DNA of 45,684 bases from assembly GCA_964600365.1 (NCBI GenBank), contig CAZRJG010000015.1:1-45684 (forward strand), in the 5' to 3' direction. Origin of the DNA: GCA-020352575 sp964600365 (lineage in GTDB: Bacteria > Actinomycetota > Acidimicrobiia > Spongiisociales > JAENVV01). Made by a program: the position numbers and the translations under genes. Below the pieces are notes generated by a model. That model searched no databases. It saw nothing but the letters and a program-made list of their open reading frames with translations, and was not told the origin of the DNA. Positions 23,925 to 31,608 of the stretch are shown piece after piece (position 1 is the stretch's first letter; the number at the start of each line of letters is the position of its first letter).

Positions 23925-25166
23925 CTAGAGCCGCGCCTTCGCCTTGGTAGAGAGATACGCAGCGACGCACTTCCTGGCCAGGTCGTCCTCGGTGGCTTCG
24001 ACCACGGTGGCCCCGGCAGCCTCGATGCGTGACGACGCCCGGAGGCGACCCTCTCGGATGTCGTGGGCGACGAGGATCCGAGCCGCCCCGGTGGCATCGG
24101 CCGGGGGTGTTGCCAGCACGGCCTCGACGTCATGGTCGCCCACCGACGCGACGATCACGGCGTGGTGGCGTGCGAGGACGCCCGCAGCCTCGGCAAGTGG
24201 ACGTGTCGCGGCCTCCTCGAAGAGGTCGGTGAACACGATGACGAGCGCTCGCTTGCCCGCAGCGGCGGTCCGGAAGCCGAGGAGGTAGTCGGTGTCGACG
24301 GATCGGGGTTCCAAGTCGAACACGGCGTGGAGCACGCGGTCGGCGTGTGCCCGGCCGGGCGGGACCGTGCGGTGGACCTCTTGATCGAAGGCGAGTACGC
24401 CGACACGATCACCAACGACGTCGGCGACCGAGGCGACCGCAGCGACGGCATCGAGGGCGGCATCGAGTCGCGTGCGACCGCCCACCTCTGCCGCCATGAG
24501 CCGGCCCGTGTCGACCACGCAGAGCACCTCCCGATCCTGCTCCAACCGGTACTGGTTGCTCATGGGCCGTCCCATCCTCGAGGTGGCCTTCCAGTTCACC
24601 TGGCGGATGTCGTCGTCGGGCACGTACTCGCGGATGGACTCGAACTCCGTCCCGAGGCCGAGCTGGCCGCGGCTGCGGTGTCCCTCATCACGGAACCGGC
24701 CGGTTCGCACTGCGTTCGCGATGCGGCGCGCGGTGAGCAGGTCGGGGTAGACCAGGACCTCTTGAGGGGTCCCCGGGCGGTGGGTCGCTGCTCCCAGGCC
24801 GAGAGGGCCGAATACGCGGACCACCGGAGGAGTGAAGCGGTGGCGTCCCCTCCTGCATGCGGTGAGCGTTCCCCGGAGTTGCCCGTCGGCCTCCTGGGGG
24901 GCGAGTCGCACGTCGGCGGGAGCGGGCTGGCGGACCCGGAATGGACGCCGGGTCCGCACCACGATCTCGAAATCGGAGGGGACCCCGCGCGATACGCGAT
25001 CGGGGAGGATGCGTCGGACCTCGGGTGCGGTACGCACCATGCGCATGTCGACAGTGGTGAACAGCGCGAGCACGGCCATGGCAGTGATGGCGATCGTGGG
25101 GCCCACGATCGGTGTGGATGCCGCAATCGCCGCGGCGATGAGGGCTGCCCTGGGGGTGGGGCTCAC
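23925..25166 (-). CDS. DUF58 domain protein (von Willebrand A-like), MoxR partner
   Basis: A 413-aa protein with two N-terminal spans (about 5-40), a beta domain, and a C-terminal DUF58/vWA-like region beginning EFESIREYVPDDDIRQVNWKATSR, the family hallmark. VLCVVDTGRLMA is the MIDAS-like strand (D-T-G in place of DxSxS) and ALVIVFTDLFEE a later vWA strand. MoxR ATPases and DUF58 proteins work together in chaperone-like assembly or metal-insertion systems. It starts with GTG 25166 and overlaps the moxR stop by 4 nt; last gene of the five-gene operon. Confidence 0.9.
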   Translation of the reverse strand: MSPTPRAALIAAAIAASTPIVGPTIAITAMAVLALFTTVDMRMVRTAPEVRRILPDRVSRGVPSDFEIVVRTRRPFRVRQPAPADVRLAPQEADGQLRGTLTACRRGRHRFTPPVVRVFGPLGLGAATHRPGTPQEVLVYPDLLTARRIANAVRTGRFRDEGHRSRGQLGLGTEFESIREYVPDDDIRQVNWKATSRMGRPMSNQYRLEQDREVLCVVDTGRLMAAEVGGRTRLDAALDAVAAVASVADVVGDRVGVLAFDQEVHRTVPPGRAHADRVLHAVFDLEPRSVDTDYLLGFRTAAAGKRALVIVFTDLFEEAATRPLAEAAGVLARHHAVIVASVGDHDVEAVLATPPADATGAARILVAHDIREGRLRASSRIEAAGATVVEATEDDLARKCVAAYLSTKAKARL

Positions 25167-26095
25167 CGCGGGACCGGCGTCGAGGCCACAGCGGCCTCGA
25201 CGGCGTCGTCCGGGCGGTAGCGGTCGAGTTCGGCCTCTGGTCGGAGGAGGATCCTGTGTCGGAGGACCATCGGGGCCATGAGTGCGATGTCATCGGGGGT
25301 CACGTAGTCGCGACTGTCGAGTCGGGCCCGGGCGCGGGACGCTGCGAGCAGGTGCACGGCGGCGCGGGGGCTGGCACCCAGCTCGACGGCAGGGAGCGAG
25401 CGTGTGGCGCGAATCACCCCCAGCAGGTAGGCGAGGACCTCGTCGGTGATCGAGGTTGTGTCCACCTCCTTGTGGATCGCCGTGATGGTGGCAACGTCGC
25501 AGATCGGCGCGACCCGATCGAGCGCCGTTGGCTCGACGCCGTCGCGGTCGAGGCGGAGCATCTGGGTCTCGACGTCCTCGTCGGGGTAGCCGACGACCAC
25601 CTTCATGAGGAAGCGATCGAGTTGGGCCTCGGGCAGGGGATAGGTGCCCTCGTACTCGATCGGGTTCTGGGTGGCGATCGTCATGAAGGGCTGCGGGAGG
25701 CGGTGGGACACGCCATCCACCGTCACCTGACCTTCGCCCATCGCCTCGAGGAGTGCCGCCTGGGTCTTGGGTGGCGTGCGGTTCACCTCGTCGGCGAGGA
25801 GGATGTTGGTGAAGACCGGTCCGGGTCGGAACTCGAGGTTGCCCGCCCGCAGCGTGACCGTGCCGGTGAGGTCGGACGGGAGCATGTCGGGGGTGAACTG
25901 GGCTCGCCCGAACCCGAGGCCGAGCGCGCGGGCGAAGGCGCGTGCGAGCAGCGTCTTGGCGGTCCCCGGGACCCCCTCGAGCAGGACGTGGCCGCCGACC
26001 GACACAGAGGCGAGGAGGGAGTCGACGACGCGCCGTTGGCCGACCACCACCTTCGCGACTTCGGCGTGGAGCGTGGTCCTCAGATCGGTGAGCAT
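25163..26095 (-). CDS. moxR: MoxR family AAA+ ATPase
   Basis: A 310-aa AAA+ ATPase of the MoxR family. Walker A is GVPGTAKT (41-48), Walker B ILLADE (98-103), followed by VNRTPPKTQAALLEAM, the sensor-1 region TIATQNPIEYEGTYPLPEAQLDRF, and a C-terminal lid with ASPRAAVHLLAASRARA. It probably remodels a membrane or extracellular client together with the DUF58 and DUF4350 products. The ATG at 26095 lies 20 nt after the DUF4350 stop. The gene order RDD, SpoIIM, DUF58, MoxR, DUF4350 matches, from memory, the moxR2 locus of mycobacteria. Confidence 0.94.
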   Translation of the reverse strand: MLTDLRTTLHAEVAKVVVGQRRVVDSLLASVSVGGHVLLEGVPGTAKTLLARAFARALGLGFGRAQFTPDMLPSDLTGTVTLRAGNLEFRPGPVFTNILLADEVNRTPPKTQAALLEAMGEGQVTVDGVSHRLPQPFMTIATQNPIEYEGTYPLPEAQLDRFLMKVVVGYPDEDVETQMLRLDRDGVEPTALDRVAPICDVATITAIHKEVDTTSITDEVLAYLLGVIRATRSLPAVELGASPRAAVHLLAASRARARLDSRDYVTPDDIALMAPMVLRHRILLRPEAELDRYRPDDAVEAAVASTPVPR

Positions 26096-26115
26096 GGGTC
26101 CTCCTCGGCGGGATG

Positions 26116-27132
26116 CTATCGGCGGCGTGCGCTGCCCTGCGCGACGAGGGCGGCGGCGAGGGCCACGGGGTCGGTGTTGTCGACGGCGGTCCCCGATCGT
26201 TCGACGGCCTCTCGGAGACCATCTGCAGGTCCGTCGGGGCTCCGGGCGATGCTGGCTGCGAGTGCGTCCATGTAGAGGCCCCGGGACGGGGGGAAGGCGC
26301 GTTGCTCGGGTTCTGCAGGGACGAATCGTGCGCCGATCGCCCACATCCATCCGAGGACGGCGACGGCGCCGAGGAGGAGGGTTGTGCCCCATCGGTCCGG
26401 GAGCGCCGAGATGAGCGAGTCCCCTCCGTACCCGTGGACGAACTCGTTGAAGACCACGGGCCTCCCGTCCTCCCCGGCGAGGACCACTCCGAGTGCGGCG
26501 TTGTCGGCCTCGCCAATGAGGCCGTTGGAGAGGATGGCGGGGTCGGCGATGAGGATGAGCCGGCCTTCGCCGACCGGTGCGGCGGCAACCACCGCGAGGC
26601 CGTTCTCCCCGACGAGGGGGAGCGCCCCTCCTGTGTCGCTCCAGGCATAGAGGCCCGAGGTGGCGACCTCGCCGATGCCCCTTGCCTCGGCGACCTGCAA
26701 TCCCGTGACCGAACCGGGCGGGATGCCGCCGAACACCGGTGGGGGATCGACGAGGGAGGTGGAGAGGTCGCCGAAGAAGGATGTCGAGGCGAGGACCAGT
26801 CGCCCTCCGTCGAGGAGGAAGGCTGCGATCAGGTCGGCTTGGCGGGCGTCGAGGGCGAACGAGTCGGGCTGGGCGATGACCAGGGTCGACGCAGGATCGA
26901 GTGTGCCCAGTCGTACCGGGGCCTCGAGTCGGCTGACCGGGTGCCCTCCGTCCGCGAGGAGGTCGTGGTAGGCCGCCCATCCGCTCGTGGTGGTGACGTA
27001 GGACGACCCGCCGGGGCCGGGCACCGTGGCTCCGCCCGACAGCCGATCGGCGGCGAGCCCAACGAGGTTGAGCAGCGTCGCTAAGCCGCCCACGACGGCG
27101 ACGCCGATCCACACCCGCCTCGACGTGGTCAT
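26116..27132 (-). CDS. DUF4350 domain membrane protein
   Basis: A 338-aa protein with an N-terminal span (VWIGVAVVGGLATLLNLVGLAA), a large outer domain of DUF4350 type (SSYVTTTSGWAAYHDLLADGGHPVSRLEAP, STLVIAQPDS, GGRLVLAS), a second span near residue 265 (LLLGAVAVLGWMWAIG) and a cytosolic tail. The family is a standard companion of MoxR and DUF58 genes and resembles glutamine-amidotransferase-like sensor folds without catalytic residues. The ATG overlaps the DUF4129 stop by 4 nt. It is probably a structural part of the MoxR system. Confidence 0.87.
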   Translation of the reverse strand: MTTSRRVWIGVAVVGGLATLLNLVGLAADRLSGGATVPGPGGSSYVTTTSGWAAYHDLLADGGHPVSRLEAPVRLGTLDPASTLVIAQPDSFALDARQADLIAAFLLDGGRLVLASTSFFGDLSTSLVDPPPVFGGIPPGSVTGLQVAEARGIGEVATSGLYAWSDTGGALPLVGENGLAVVAAAPVGEGRLILIADPAILSNGLIGEADNAALGVVLAGEDGRPVVFNEFVHGYGGDSLISALPDRWGTTLLLGAVAVLGWMWAIGARFVPAEPEQRAFPPSRGLYMDALAASIARSPDGPADGLREAVERSGTAVDNTDPVALAAALVAQGSARRR

Positions 27133-27980
27133 GGAGTCACCTCCTGGACGACCTGTCGCCACCCGGTTCGGCTCTGCTCTGCATCAGTGGGGGTCGCGGT
27201 CCGGTCGCCGTACACCACCTCGTCGTGCACGGCGACGAGGTGCGAGGCGATCGGGTGGGAGAGGGTGGCCGTGACCGATCCGGAGGTGAGGCCGTCGTGG
27301 AGCCGGATCGCCCCATGGGAGTCGAGCCGGATGAGGGCGGCGACGAAGTGGAGGCGCAGCGCGTCCTCGAACCGACCCTCCCGAGCGGCTTCGAGCGCCC
27401 GTGCGTCGAGGGAGGCTGCCGAGGGGCCCTTTCGCCGGCCACGGGTGCGCTCCGCGGACTCGATGGCGAGTTCTCGTCGGCGGAGCAGTGACCACGATGC
27501 GGTGGTGACCCCTGCGACGGCGAGGACGAGGAGCACCCACCCCACCGTGGTGAGCCCGCCGGGGATGGCCTGCTCGATGGCGAGGAGGATCCCCGACACC
27601 GTGCGGAGTGCCCAGGCCTGGAGCACTGCGCTTGCGGGGATCCCGCCGGAGGTGTCGAACCGGTCCTGGGCGAGGATGGCGCGTGCCTGCGCACCTGCAT
27701 CGATTGGACGGCTCGACCGGTCGACGACGAAGGCCCCGAGCCGATCGGAGGCGACCTCCGGGCCGCCGAGGAGCCACTCCATGTCGACGGGGACGCCGTC
27801 GATCGAGGTCGTCTTCCTCAGTTGGTCGTCGGCGGCAGCATCGAACGGGGCGGACCTCGCGAGCCCGTCCACCTCCTCGGCGGTCCGATCGATGGCGGCC
27901 GCGGGAGACGCCAGGGCGAGGGCCGCAGCGAGGAGGACCGCCGCGATGCGACTAGGAGAAGGGGTCCTGGCTCGAGTCAT
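27129..27980 (-). CDS. DUF4129 domain protein with signal peptide
   Basis: A 283-aa protein. The N terminus is a signal-like helix (IAAVLLAAALALASPAAA), then a poorly conserved outer region, a span (GGLTTVGWVLLVLAVAGVTTASW, about 150-172) and a cytosolic DUF4129 domain (ALEAAREGRFEDALRLHFVAALIRLDSHGAIRL). DUF4129 proteins accompany MoxR operons and some transglutaminase-like proteins. The start is ATG 27980, overlapping the end of the upstream gene by 29 nt. It has 4-nt coupling to DUF4350 downstream. Confidence 0.85.
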   Translation of the reverse strand: MTRARTPSPSRIAAVLLAAALALASPAAAIDRTAEEVDGLARSAPFDAAADDQLRKTTSIDGVPVDMEWLLGGPEVASDRLGAFVVDRSSRPIDAGAQARAILAQDRFDTSGGIPASAVLQAWALRTVSGILLAIEQAIPGGLTTVGWVLLVLAVAGVTTASWSLLRRRELAIESAERTRGRRKGPSAASLDARALEAAREGRFEDALRLHFVAALIRLDSHGAIRLHDGLTSGSVTATLSHPIASHLVAVHDEVVYGDRTATPTDAEQSRTGWRQVVQEVTP

Positions 27981-28875
27981 CCCAGTCCGGTGGTCGGGGT
28001 GGAGGAGCAAGAGGGCCGCTGTCGGGGGCAGGCGGGGGAGTGGCGGAGGGCTCGTCGATGTCGCCCGTGAGCGCGGTGAGGTCGAACGCCTCCTTGCGCA
28101 CCCGGAGGTCGAAGTAGATCACGACGGCGACGAGGGCCTGGAAGGGGAGCGTGAGGATGGAGGCGATTGCGTTCGCAACCTGGCTGGTGGCCTGGGTGGC
28201 GGTGAGCGAACCCCCGGAGAAGACAACGAATTGCGATGGGGAGGCGAGGGCCACCGAGACGATGCCGACGATGATCGAGGTCACGACGGCGAGGCCGAAC
28301 GTGCGCCACCAGAACCCGCTGATGAGGTCCCACGACCGTGACATCGCCTGCCAGGCGCCGAGCCGCTCGGCGACGAGGGCGGGCACGGTGACGAACCACA
28401 TCATGGAGAGCCAGACGCCCGGCAAGAAGCAGAGCACGAGGCCGGCGAGTGAGCCGAGGCCGATCATGATCACGGCTCCGGCGAGCGAGGGCAGCCGCTG
28501 GAGCCCGGTCGAGAGCGACTCCTGCCAGGTGGGGGCGCGGCCGGCGTACACCTCGGAGACGGCGTGGGTCACGGCGCCCTGGAGCAGCCACAGCCCAATG
28601 ATGTTGAGGAGCCCGACGAAGAGTGACGGCAGCAGTGCATCGACGAAGAGTCCGATCACCTCCTCGGGGCCCGCCTCCAGGAAGGCGGGGTCGGTGAGCG
28701 CGGCGTCGATGTCCTGGAAGAGCACGAGTGAGAGACCCAGTGAGGCCAGTCCGAGCGGGACCATGACGATGGCCGAGAGGGTGAGCAGGGTCTGCCAGTG
28801 GCCTGTGTAGAGCCGGAACGCCTGGTCGAAGATCCCGCCGAAATCGAGCGGTCGCAGGACGGGCCTGGAGGACAT
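27952..28875 (-). CDS. Multi-span membrane protein (glycerophosphodiester phosphodiesterase membrane-domain-like), first gene of moxR operon
   Basis: A 307-aa membrane protein with about six spans. The opening RPLDFGGIFDQAFRLYTGHWQTLLTLSAIVMVPLG is typical of the actinobacterial group with similarity to the membrane part of glycerophosphodiester phosphodiesterases. There is no catalytic domain, so it is not an enzyme of that type. PALVAERLGAWQAMSRSWDLISG is the conserved central loop. The tail of about 45 residues is proline- and aspartate-rich. The ATG is 6 nt after a leaderless TAGGGT -10; it heads the operon to DUF4129, DUF4350, moxR and DUF58. Confidence 0.78.
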   Translation of the reverse strand: MSSRPVLRPLDFGGIFDQAFRLYTGHWQTLLTLSAIVMVPLGLASLGLSLVLFQDIDAALTDPAFLEAGPEEVIGLFVDALLPSLFVGLLNIIGLWLLQGAVTHAVSEVYAGRAPTWQESLSTGLQRLPSLAGAVIMIGLGSLAGLVLCFLPGVWLSMMWFVTVPALVAERLGAWQAMSRSWDLISGFWWRTFGLAVVTSIIVGIVSVALASPSQFVVFSGGSLTATQATSQVANAIASILTLPFQALVAVVIYFDLRVRKEAFDLTALTGDIDEPSATPPPAPDSGPLAPPPRPPDWDDSSQDPFS

Positions 28876-28881
28876 GGCGCC

Positions 28882-28900
28882 ACCCTACCGGCGGTACGCT
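28882..28900. promoter_or_regulatory. Very compact divergent leaderless promoter pair
   Basis: TAGGGT (28887-28882, minus strand, 6 nt before ATG 28875) and TACGCT (28895-28900, plus strand, 7 nt before ATG 28908). The two start codons are only 32 bp apart, so each promoter's -35 region lies inside the other gene's start region. Confidence 0.5.
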
Positions 28901-28907
28901 CGGCTGC

Positions 28908-29684
28908 ATGGAGCGTGCCGTCATCGACGGGATCGGGATCGAGTACCGCTGGATCGGACCGCGCCCAGACGACGCTCCCACCGTGGTGTTCCTCCACGAG
29001 GGGCTCGGGTGTGTTCGCATGTGGAGGGACTTTCCGGATCGGGTGTGCGACGCCCTCGGATGGGGTGGGCTCGTCTGGTCCAGGTGGGGGTACGGGGGCT
29101 CGGATCCCCGGTCGCTGCCCTGGCCGCTCGACTACCTCGTGCACATGGGCGCCGAGCGGGCACCCGCGGTTCTGCGGCACCTCGGAATCGGTGACCACCT
29201 CTTGTGGGGCCACTCCGATGGTGCATCGATTGCGCTGCTCACCGCCGGCCTCTCGCCGCTCCCGGGCCTGCGAGGGGTGATGAGCGTCGCCGGACACGTG
29301 TTCGCCGGCGAGGCGAAGCCCGCCGGCGCGATGGATGCGGTCCTCGCCGCGTATCGGGAGGGCTCGCTACGGGAGCGACTCGCCCGGTACCACGCCGACG
29401 TCGATGGTGCATTCCACGGGTGGTTCGACACCTGGACGAATCCCTCGTTCATGACCTGGACGATCGAGGAGCTCCTCGCTGGCATCGATGTGCCCGTGGT
29501 GGTGGCGCAGGGCGACGCGGACGAGTACGACACGCTCGAGCAGGTCCGTCGGACGGTGGCGGCGATCCCCGGCGGGCTCGCCACGCCGTTGGTCATCCCC
29601 GAGTGCGGTCACCAACCCCACCTCGAGCAACCAGAGCGGATGATCTCCGCTACCCGGGCCCTTGTGTCGAGGGTCGCGGAATAA
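28908..29684 (+). CDS. Alpha/beta hydrolase
   Basis: A 258-aa cytosolic alpha/beta-hydrolase-fold protein. The nucleophile elbow is GHSDGA (S103), the oxyanion region FLHEGLGCVRMW (about 28-39), the probable acid D203 or D205 in AQGDADEYDT, and the base H235 in CGHQPHLE. It is related to pimeloyl-ACP methyl ester carboxylesterase and epoxide-hydrolase-like proteins, but the true ester or other substrate is unknown. It is the only gene on its transcript and uses a leaderless TACGCT -10. Confidence 0.87.
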   Translation: MERAVIDGIGIEYRWIGPRPDDAPTVVFLHEGLGCVRMWRDFPDRVCDALGWGGLVWSRWGYGGSDPRSLPWPLDYLVHMGAERAPAVLRHLGIGDHLLWGHSDGASIALLTAGLSPLPGLRGVMSVAGHVFAGEAKPAGAMDAVLAAYREGSLRERLARYHADVDGAFHGWFDTWTNPSFMTWTIEELLAGIDVPVVVAQGDADEYDTLEQVRRTVAAIPGGLATPLVIPECGHQPHLEQPERMISATRALVSRVAE

Positions 29685-29727
29685 CGCTCCCGAAACACTC
29701 GTTGATCTCCTTGTCACATCGGTTCCG

Positions 29728-29773
29728 TAGTATGTGAAGAACCACACAATCGACCGATGGCCCACGGCCATCG
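29728..29773 (+). promoter_or_regulatory. -10 element and leader hairpin of the 48-aa ORF
   Basis: TAGTAT at 29728-29733 lies in an AT-richer stretch than its surroundings; TTGATC at 29702-29707 is a -35 candidate but with a 20-nt spacer. A perfect 8-bp hairpin (CGATGGCC-CAC-GGCCATCG, 29755-29773) ends 2 nt before the AAGGAG ribosome site and could control its access. Confidence 0.4.
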
Positions 29774-29786
29774 TGAAGGAGTGATC

Positions 29787-29933
29787 ATGTCGTTCTCCGA
29801 CTACGCACGCCGAGTCAGAGCAGCCAACCGTCGTGCCGGGATGCGTCCCGTTGCGCACGACCTCGTTGACGAGAACTTCGTCTTCCAGCACGGAGTGACC
29901 CCCGCGCAGTTGTTCGCCCGCCTCGGTAGCTGA
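29787..29933 (+). CDS. 48-aa basic small protein, unknown function
   Basis: A small frame with a strong ribosome site (AAGGAG, 5 nt before ATG). The product starts MSFSDYARRVRAANRRAGMR, is arginine-rich in the first 20 residues and ends in a possible helix (VTPAQLFARLGS). No span, cysteine or known motif is seen. It has its own promoter-like element, a leader hairpin and a strong terminator, so it is a stand-alone short transcript of about 245 nt. It could be a small regulatory or nucleic-acid-binding protein, or the transcript could also act as RNA. Confidence 0.55.
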   Translation: MSFSDYARRVRAANRRAGMRPVAHDLVDENFVFQHGVTPAQLFARLGS

Positions 29934-29952
29934 TTCAACCAGTCCCGCGAAC

Positions 29953-29984
29953 ACCGGAGCCCGGCCGATCGGCCGGGCCCCGGT
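29953..29984 (+). terminator. GC-rich terminator hairpin after the 48-aa ORF
   Basis: A 14-bp stem with one mismatch and a GATC loop (ACCGGAGCCCGGCC with GGCCGGGCCCCGGT), 20 nt after the stop codon. There is no T-run, as is frequent in high-GC Actinobacteria. Confidence 0.6.
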
Positions 29985-30177
29985 CGTGTGTCAGAGCGAC
30001 CTCAGGAGTGCTTGGGGCGTCGCCCCCACGTTGAGGTCGAGCACCGGTTCGGCGCGGGTCGTGGGGAGCCAGCGTCGAGGACGTCGCCCCCCTGTTCATT
30101 CGCACGTCGCATCCTCTCGCTGAGACGCGGATCCGCCGATGGGCCAATCAGCCCTACCGGCATTCAGGCGGCGCCGG

Positions 30178-30183
30178 TACATT
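30178..30183 (+). promoter_or_regulatory. Leaderless-type -10 of ku
   Basis: TACATT 6 nt before ATG 30190, with no ribosome site. From the terminator at 29984 to here (about 190 nt) I see no gene, only a short GGGGC-GTC-GCCCC hairpin. Confidence 0.5.
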
Positions 30184-30189
30184 GGCTGC

Positions 30190-30975
30190 ATGCGATCCAT
30201 CTGGAAGGGGGCGGTGAGTTTCGGCCTCGTGACGATCCCGGTCGGCCTGTTCAGCGCCACCGAGAACCGCACGCCGAAGTTCAAGCAACTGCGGGAGTCC
30301 GACGGCAGCCCCATCCGCTACAAGCGAGTGGCCGAGGTGGATGGTGAAGAAGTCGTGTGGGACGACATCGTGAAGGGCTACGAGGTCGAGAAGGGTCGCT
30401 ACGTCGTCTTCACCGACGACGAGCTCGAGGCGGCCACCTCCGGGTCCGGCTCCAAGTTGGTGGACGTCGTCCAGTTCGTGCCGGAGTCCGAGATCGACCC
30501 GATCCTCTACAAGTCCTCCTACTACCTCGCCCCTGAGAAGACCGGCGTGAAGGCCTATCGGATACTTCTCGAGGCGCTCTCGGAGGGTGACCTGGTGGGC
30601 CTCTGCAAGGTCTCGATCCGGGCGAAGGAGCAGATGGCAACCTTGCGCAACAAGGATGGTGTCCTCGTGATGGAGACCATGTACTGGCCAGACGAGGTCC
30701 GCGAAGCCGGGTTCGCCTCGCTCGAGGAGGAGGTCGAGGTCCGTGAGGACGAGGTGGCGATGGCGTCGATGCTCATCGAGAACATGACCCGCACCTTCGA
30801 CCCGGCCGAGTGGACCGACTCGACCCGTGCACGCGTCGAGGAGATGGCCCGCAAGAAGGTCGAAGGCGAGGAGATCATCGCCCCGGCGGCGCCCGAGCCC
30901 ACCAAGGTCGTTGACCTCCTCGAGGCGCTCAAGGCAAGCGTCGAGGCGACGAAGGCGGCCCGCCAGGCGAGTTGA
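30190..30975 (+). CDS. ku: Ku protein, non-homologous end-joining DNA-end binding
   Basis: A 261-aa bacterial Ku homodimer subunit, which encircles broken DNA ends and recruits LigD. The start MRSIWKGAVSFGLVTIPVGLFSAT is the family hallmark, as are DGxxIRYKR (SDGSPIRYKR), EVEKGRYVVFTDDEL and the ESEIDPILYKSSYYLAPE strand region. The short C-terminal tail is moderately basic (KASVEATKAARQAS). LigD is not in the window. It is convergent with the GNAT gene (9-nt gap). Confidence 0.95.
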   Translation: MRSIWKGAVSFGLVTIPVGLFSATENRTPKFKQLRESDGSPIRYKRVAEVDGEEVVWDDIVKGYEVEKGRYVVFTDDELEAATSGSGSKLVDVVQFVPESEIDPILYKSSYYLAPEKTGVKAYRILLEALSEGDLVGLCKVSIRAKEQMATLRNKDGVLVMETMYWPDEVREAGFASLEEEVEVREDEVAMASMLIENMTRTFDPAEWTDSTRARVEEMARKKVEGEEIIAPAAPEPTKVVDLLEALKASVEATKAARQAS

Positions 30976-30984
30976 ACGGTCGGC

Positions 30985-31608
30985 TCAGGCGAGGTCGGGG
31001 TTCCGCCAGACGATGAGTGCCGCGTAGTCGTCGGTCGCGGGATCCACGAGGTATCCCTCGAGGGCGCCGACGACCTCGAATCCCTGGTGCATCTGGAACG
31101 AGAGCGTGGCGTCGTAGAACGCACCCCGGGCCACGGCCTCGATGTACTCGGGCACCGTCATGTCGTCCCGGTGGCGCTCGTACCCGTCGGGGTGTCCGCC
31201 GGCGATGATCCCCTTGCGTCCCAGCGACCGGACGAGGTCCTTGCGAAGCCCGTAGAGCCGGGCGCCGATTCCCCTCCGACGATACGAGGGGTCGACGGCG
31301 ATGTCGGTGCCGTAGTACCAGTCCCCATCCGGATCGTGGTTGCCGCAGAAGTGTCTTCCGGTGATCTCGGCGATGGTGTGCTGAGGTTCGGAGAAGTCGA
31401 AGTCGAGGAGGATCCCGGCGCCCTGCCCGACCACTCGCTCACCGTCGAGGCACACGAAGAAGCCGTCGGGGAATGTCTCGGCGTAGGCGGTGATATCCGC
31501 TTCGTCGAGCAGGTCGGTGGGGTCGGCGGTCGGGAACGCCCGCCGTTCGAGGTCGGCGCACCGGCCGGCATGTTCCGGCGCAAGTGTCGCGAAACGCAGT
31601 TCAGCCAT
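30985..31608 (-). CDS. GNAT family N-acyltransferase (paralogue of the gene at 41288)
   Basis: A 207-aa GNAT-fold acyltransferase. The acyl-CoA pyrophosphate loop is YRRRGIGARLYGLR (R/Q-x-x-G-x-G/A type), preceded by the strand DIAVDPS. The unusual segment GNHDPDGDWYYGTDIAVDP is shared almost exactly with the second GNAT gene at 41288-41920, and both have RKGIIAGG or similar after the CoA helix. From memory this type resembles GNAT domains found with nitrilase-type hydrolases. Its ATG overlaps the stop of the C45 gene by 8 nt, so the two products are coupled. The acceptor amine is unknown; polyamines are plausible from the region. Confidence 0.82.
   Translation of the reverse strand: MAELRFATLAPEHAGRCADLERRAFPTADPTDLLDEADITAYAETFPDGFFVCLDGERVVGQGAGILLDFDFSEPQHTIAEITGRHFCGNHDPDGDWYYGTDIAVDPSYRRRGIGARLYGLRKDLVRSLGRKGIIAGGHPDGYERHRDDMTVPEYIEAVARGAFYDATLSFQMHQGFEVVGALEGYLVDPATDDYAALIVWRNPDLA

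Noticed and set aside
29985..30177. Possible small gene in the 190 nt before ku
   Set aside because: Frames here lack ribosome sites and plausible composition; only a short GC hairpin is visible.
30190..30975. Ku as a sign of a mobile or phage (Gam/Mu-like) element
   Set aside because: No integrase, recombinase or phage gene is nearby, and the base composition and coding style match the surrounding genes.
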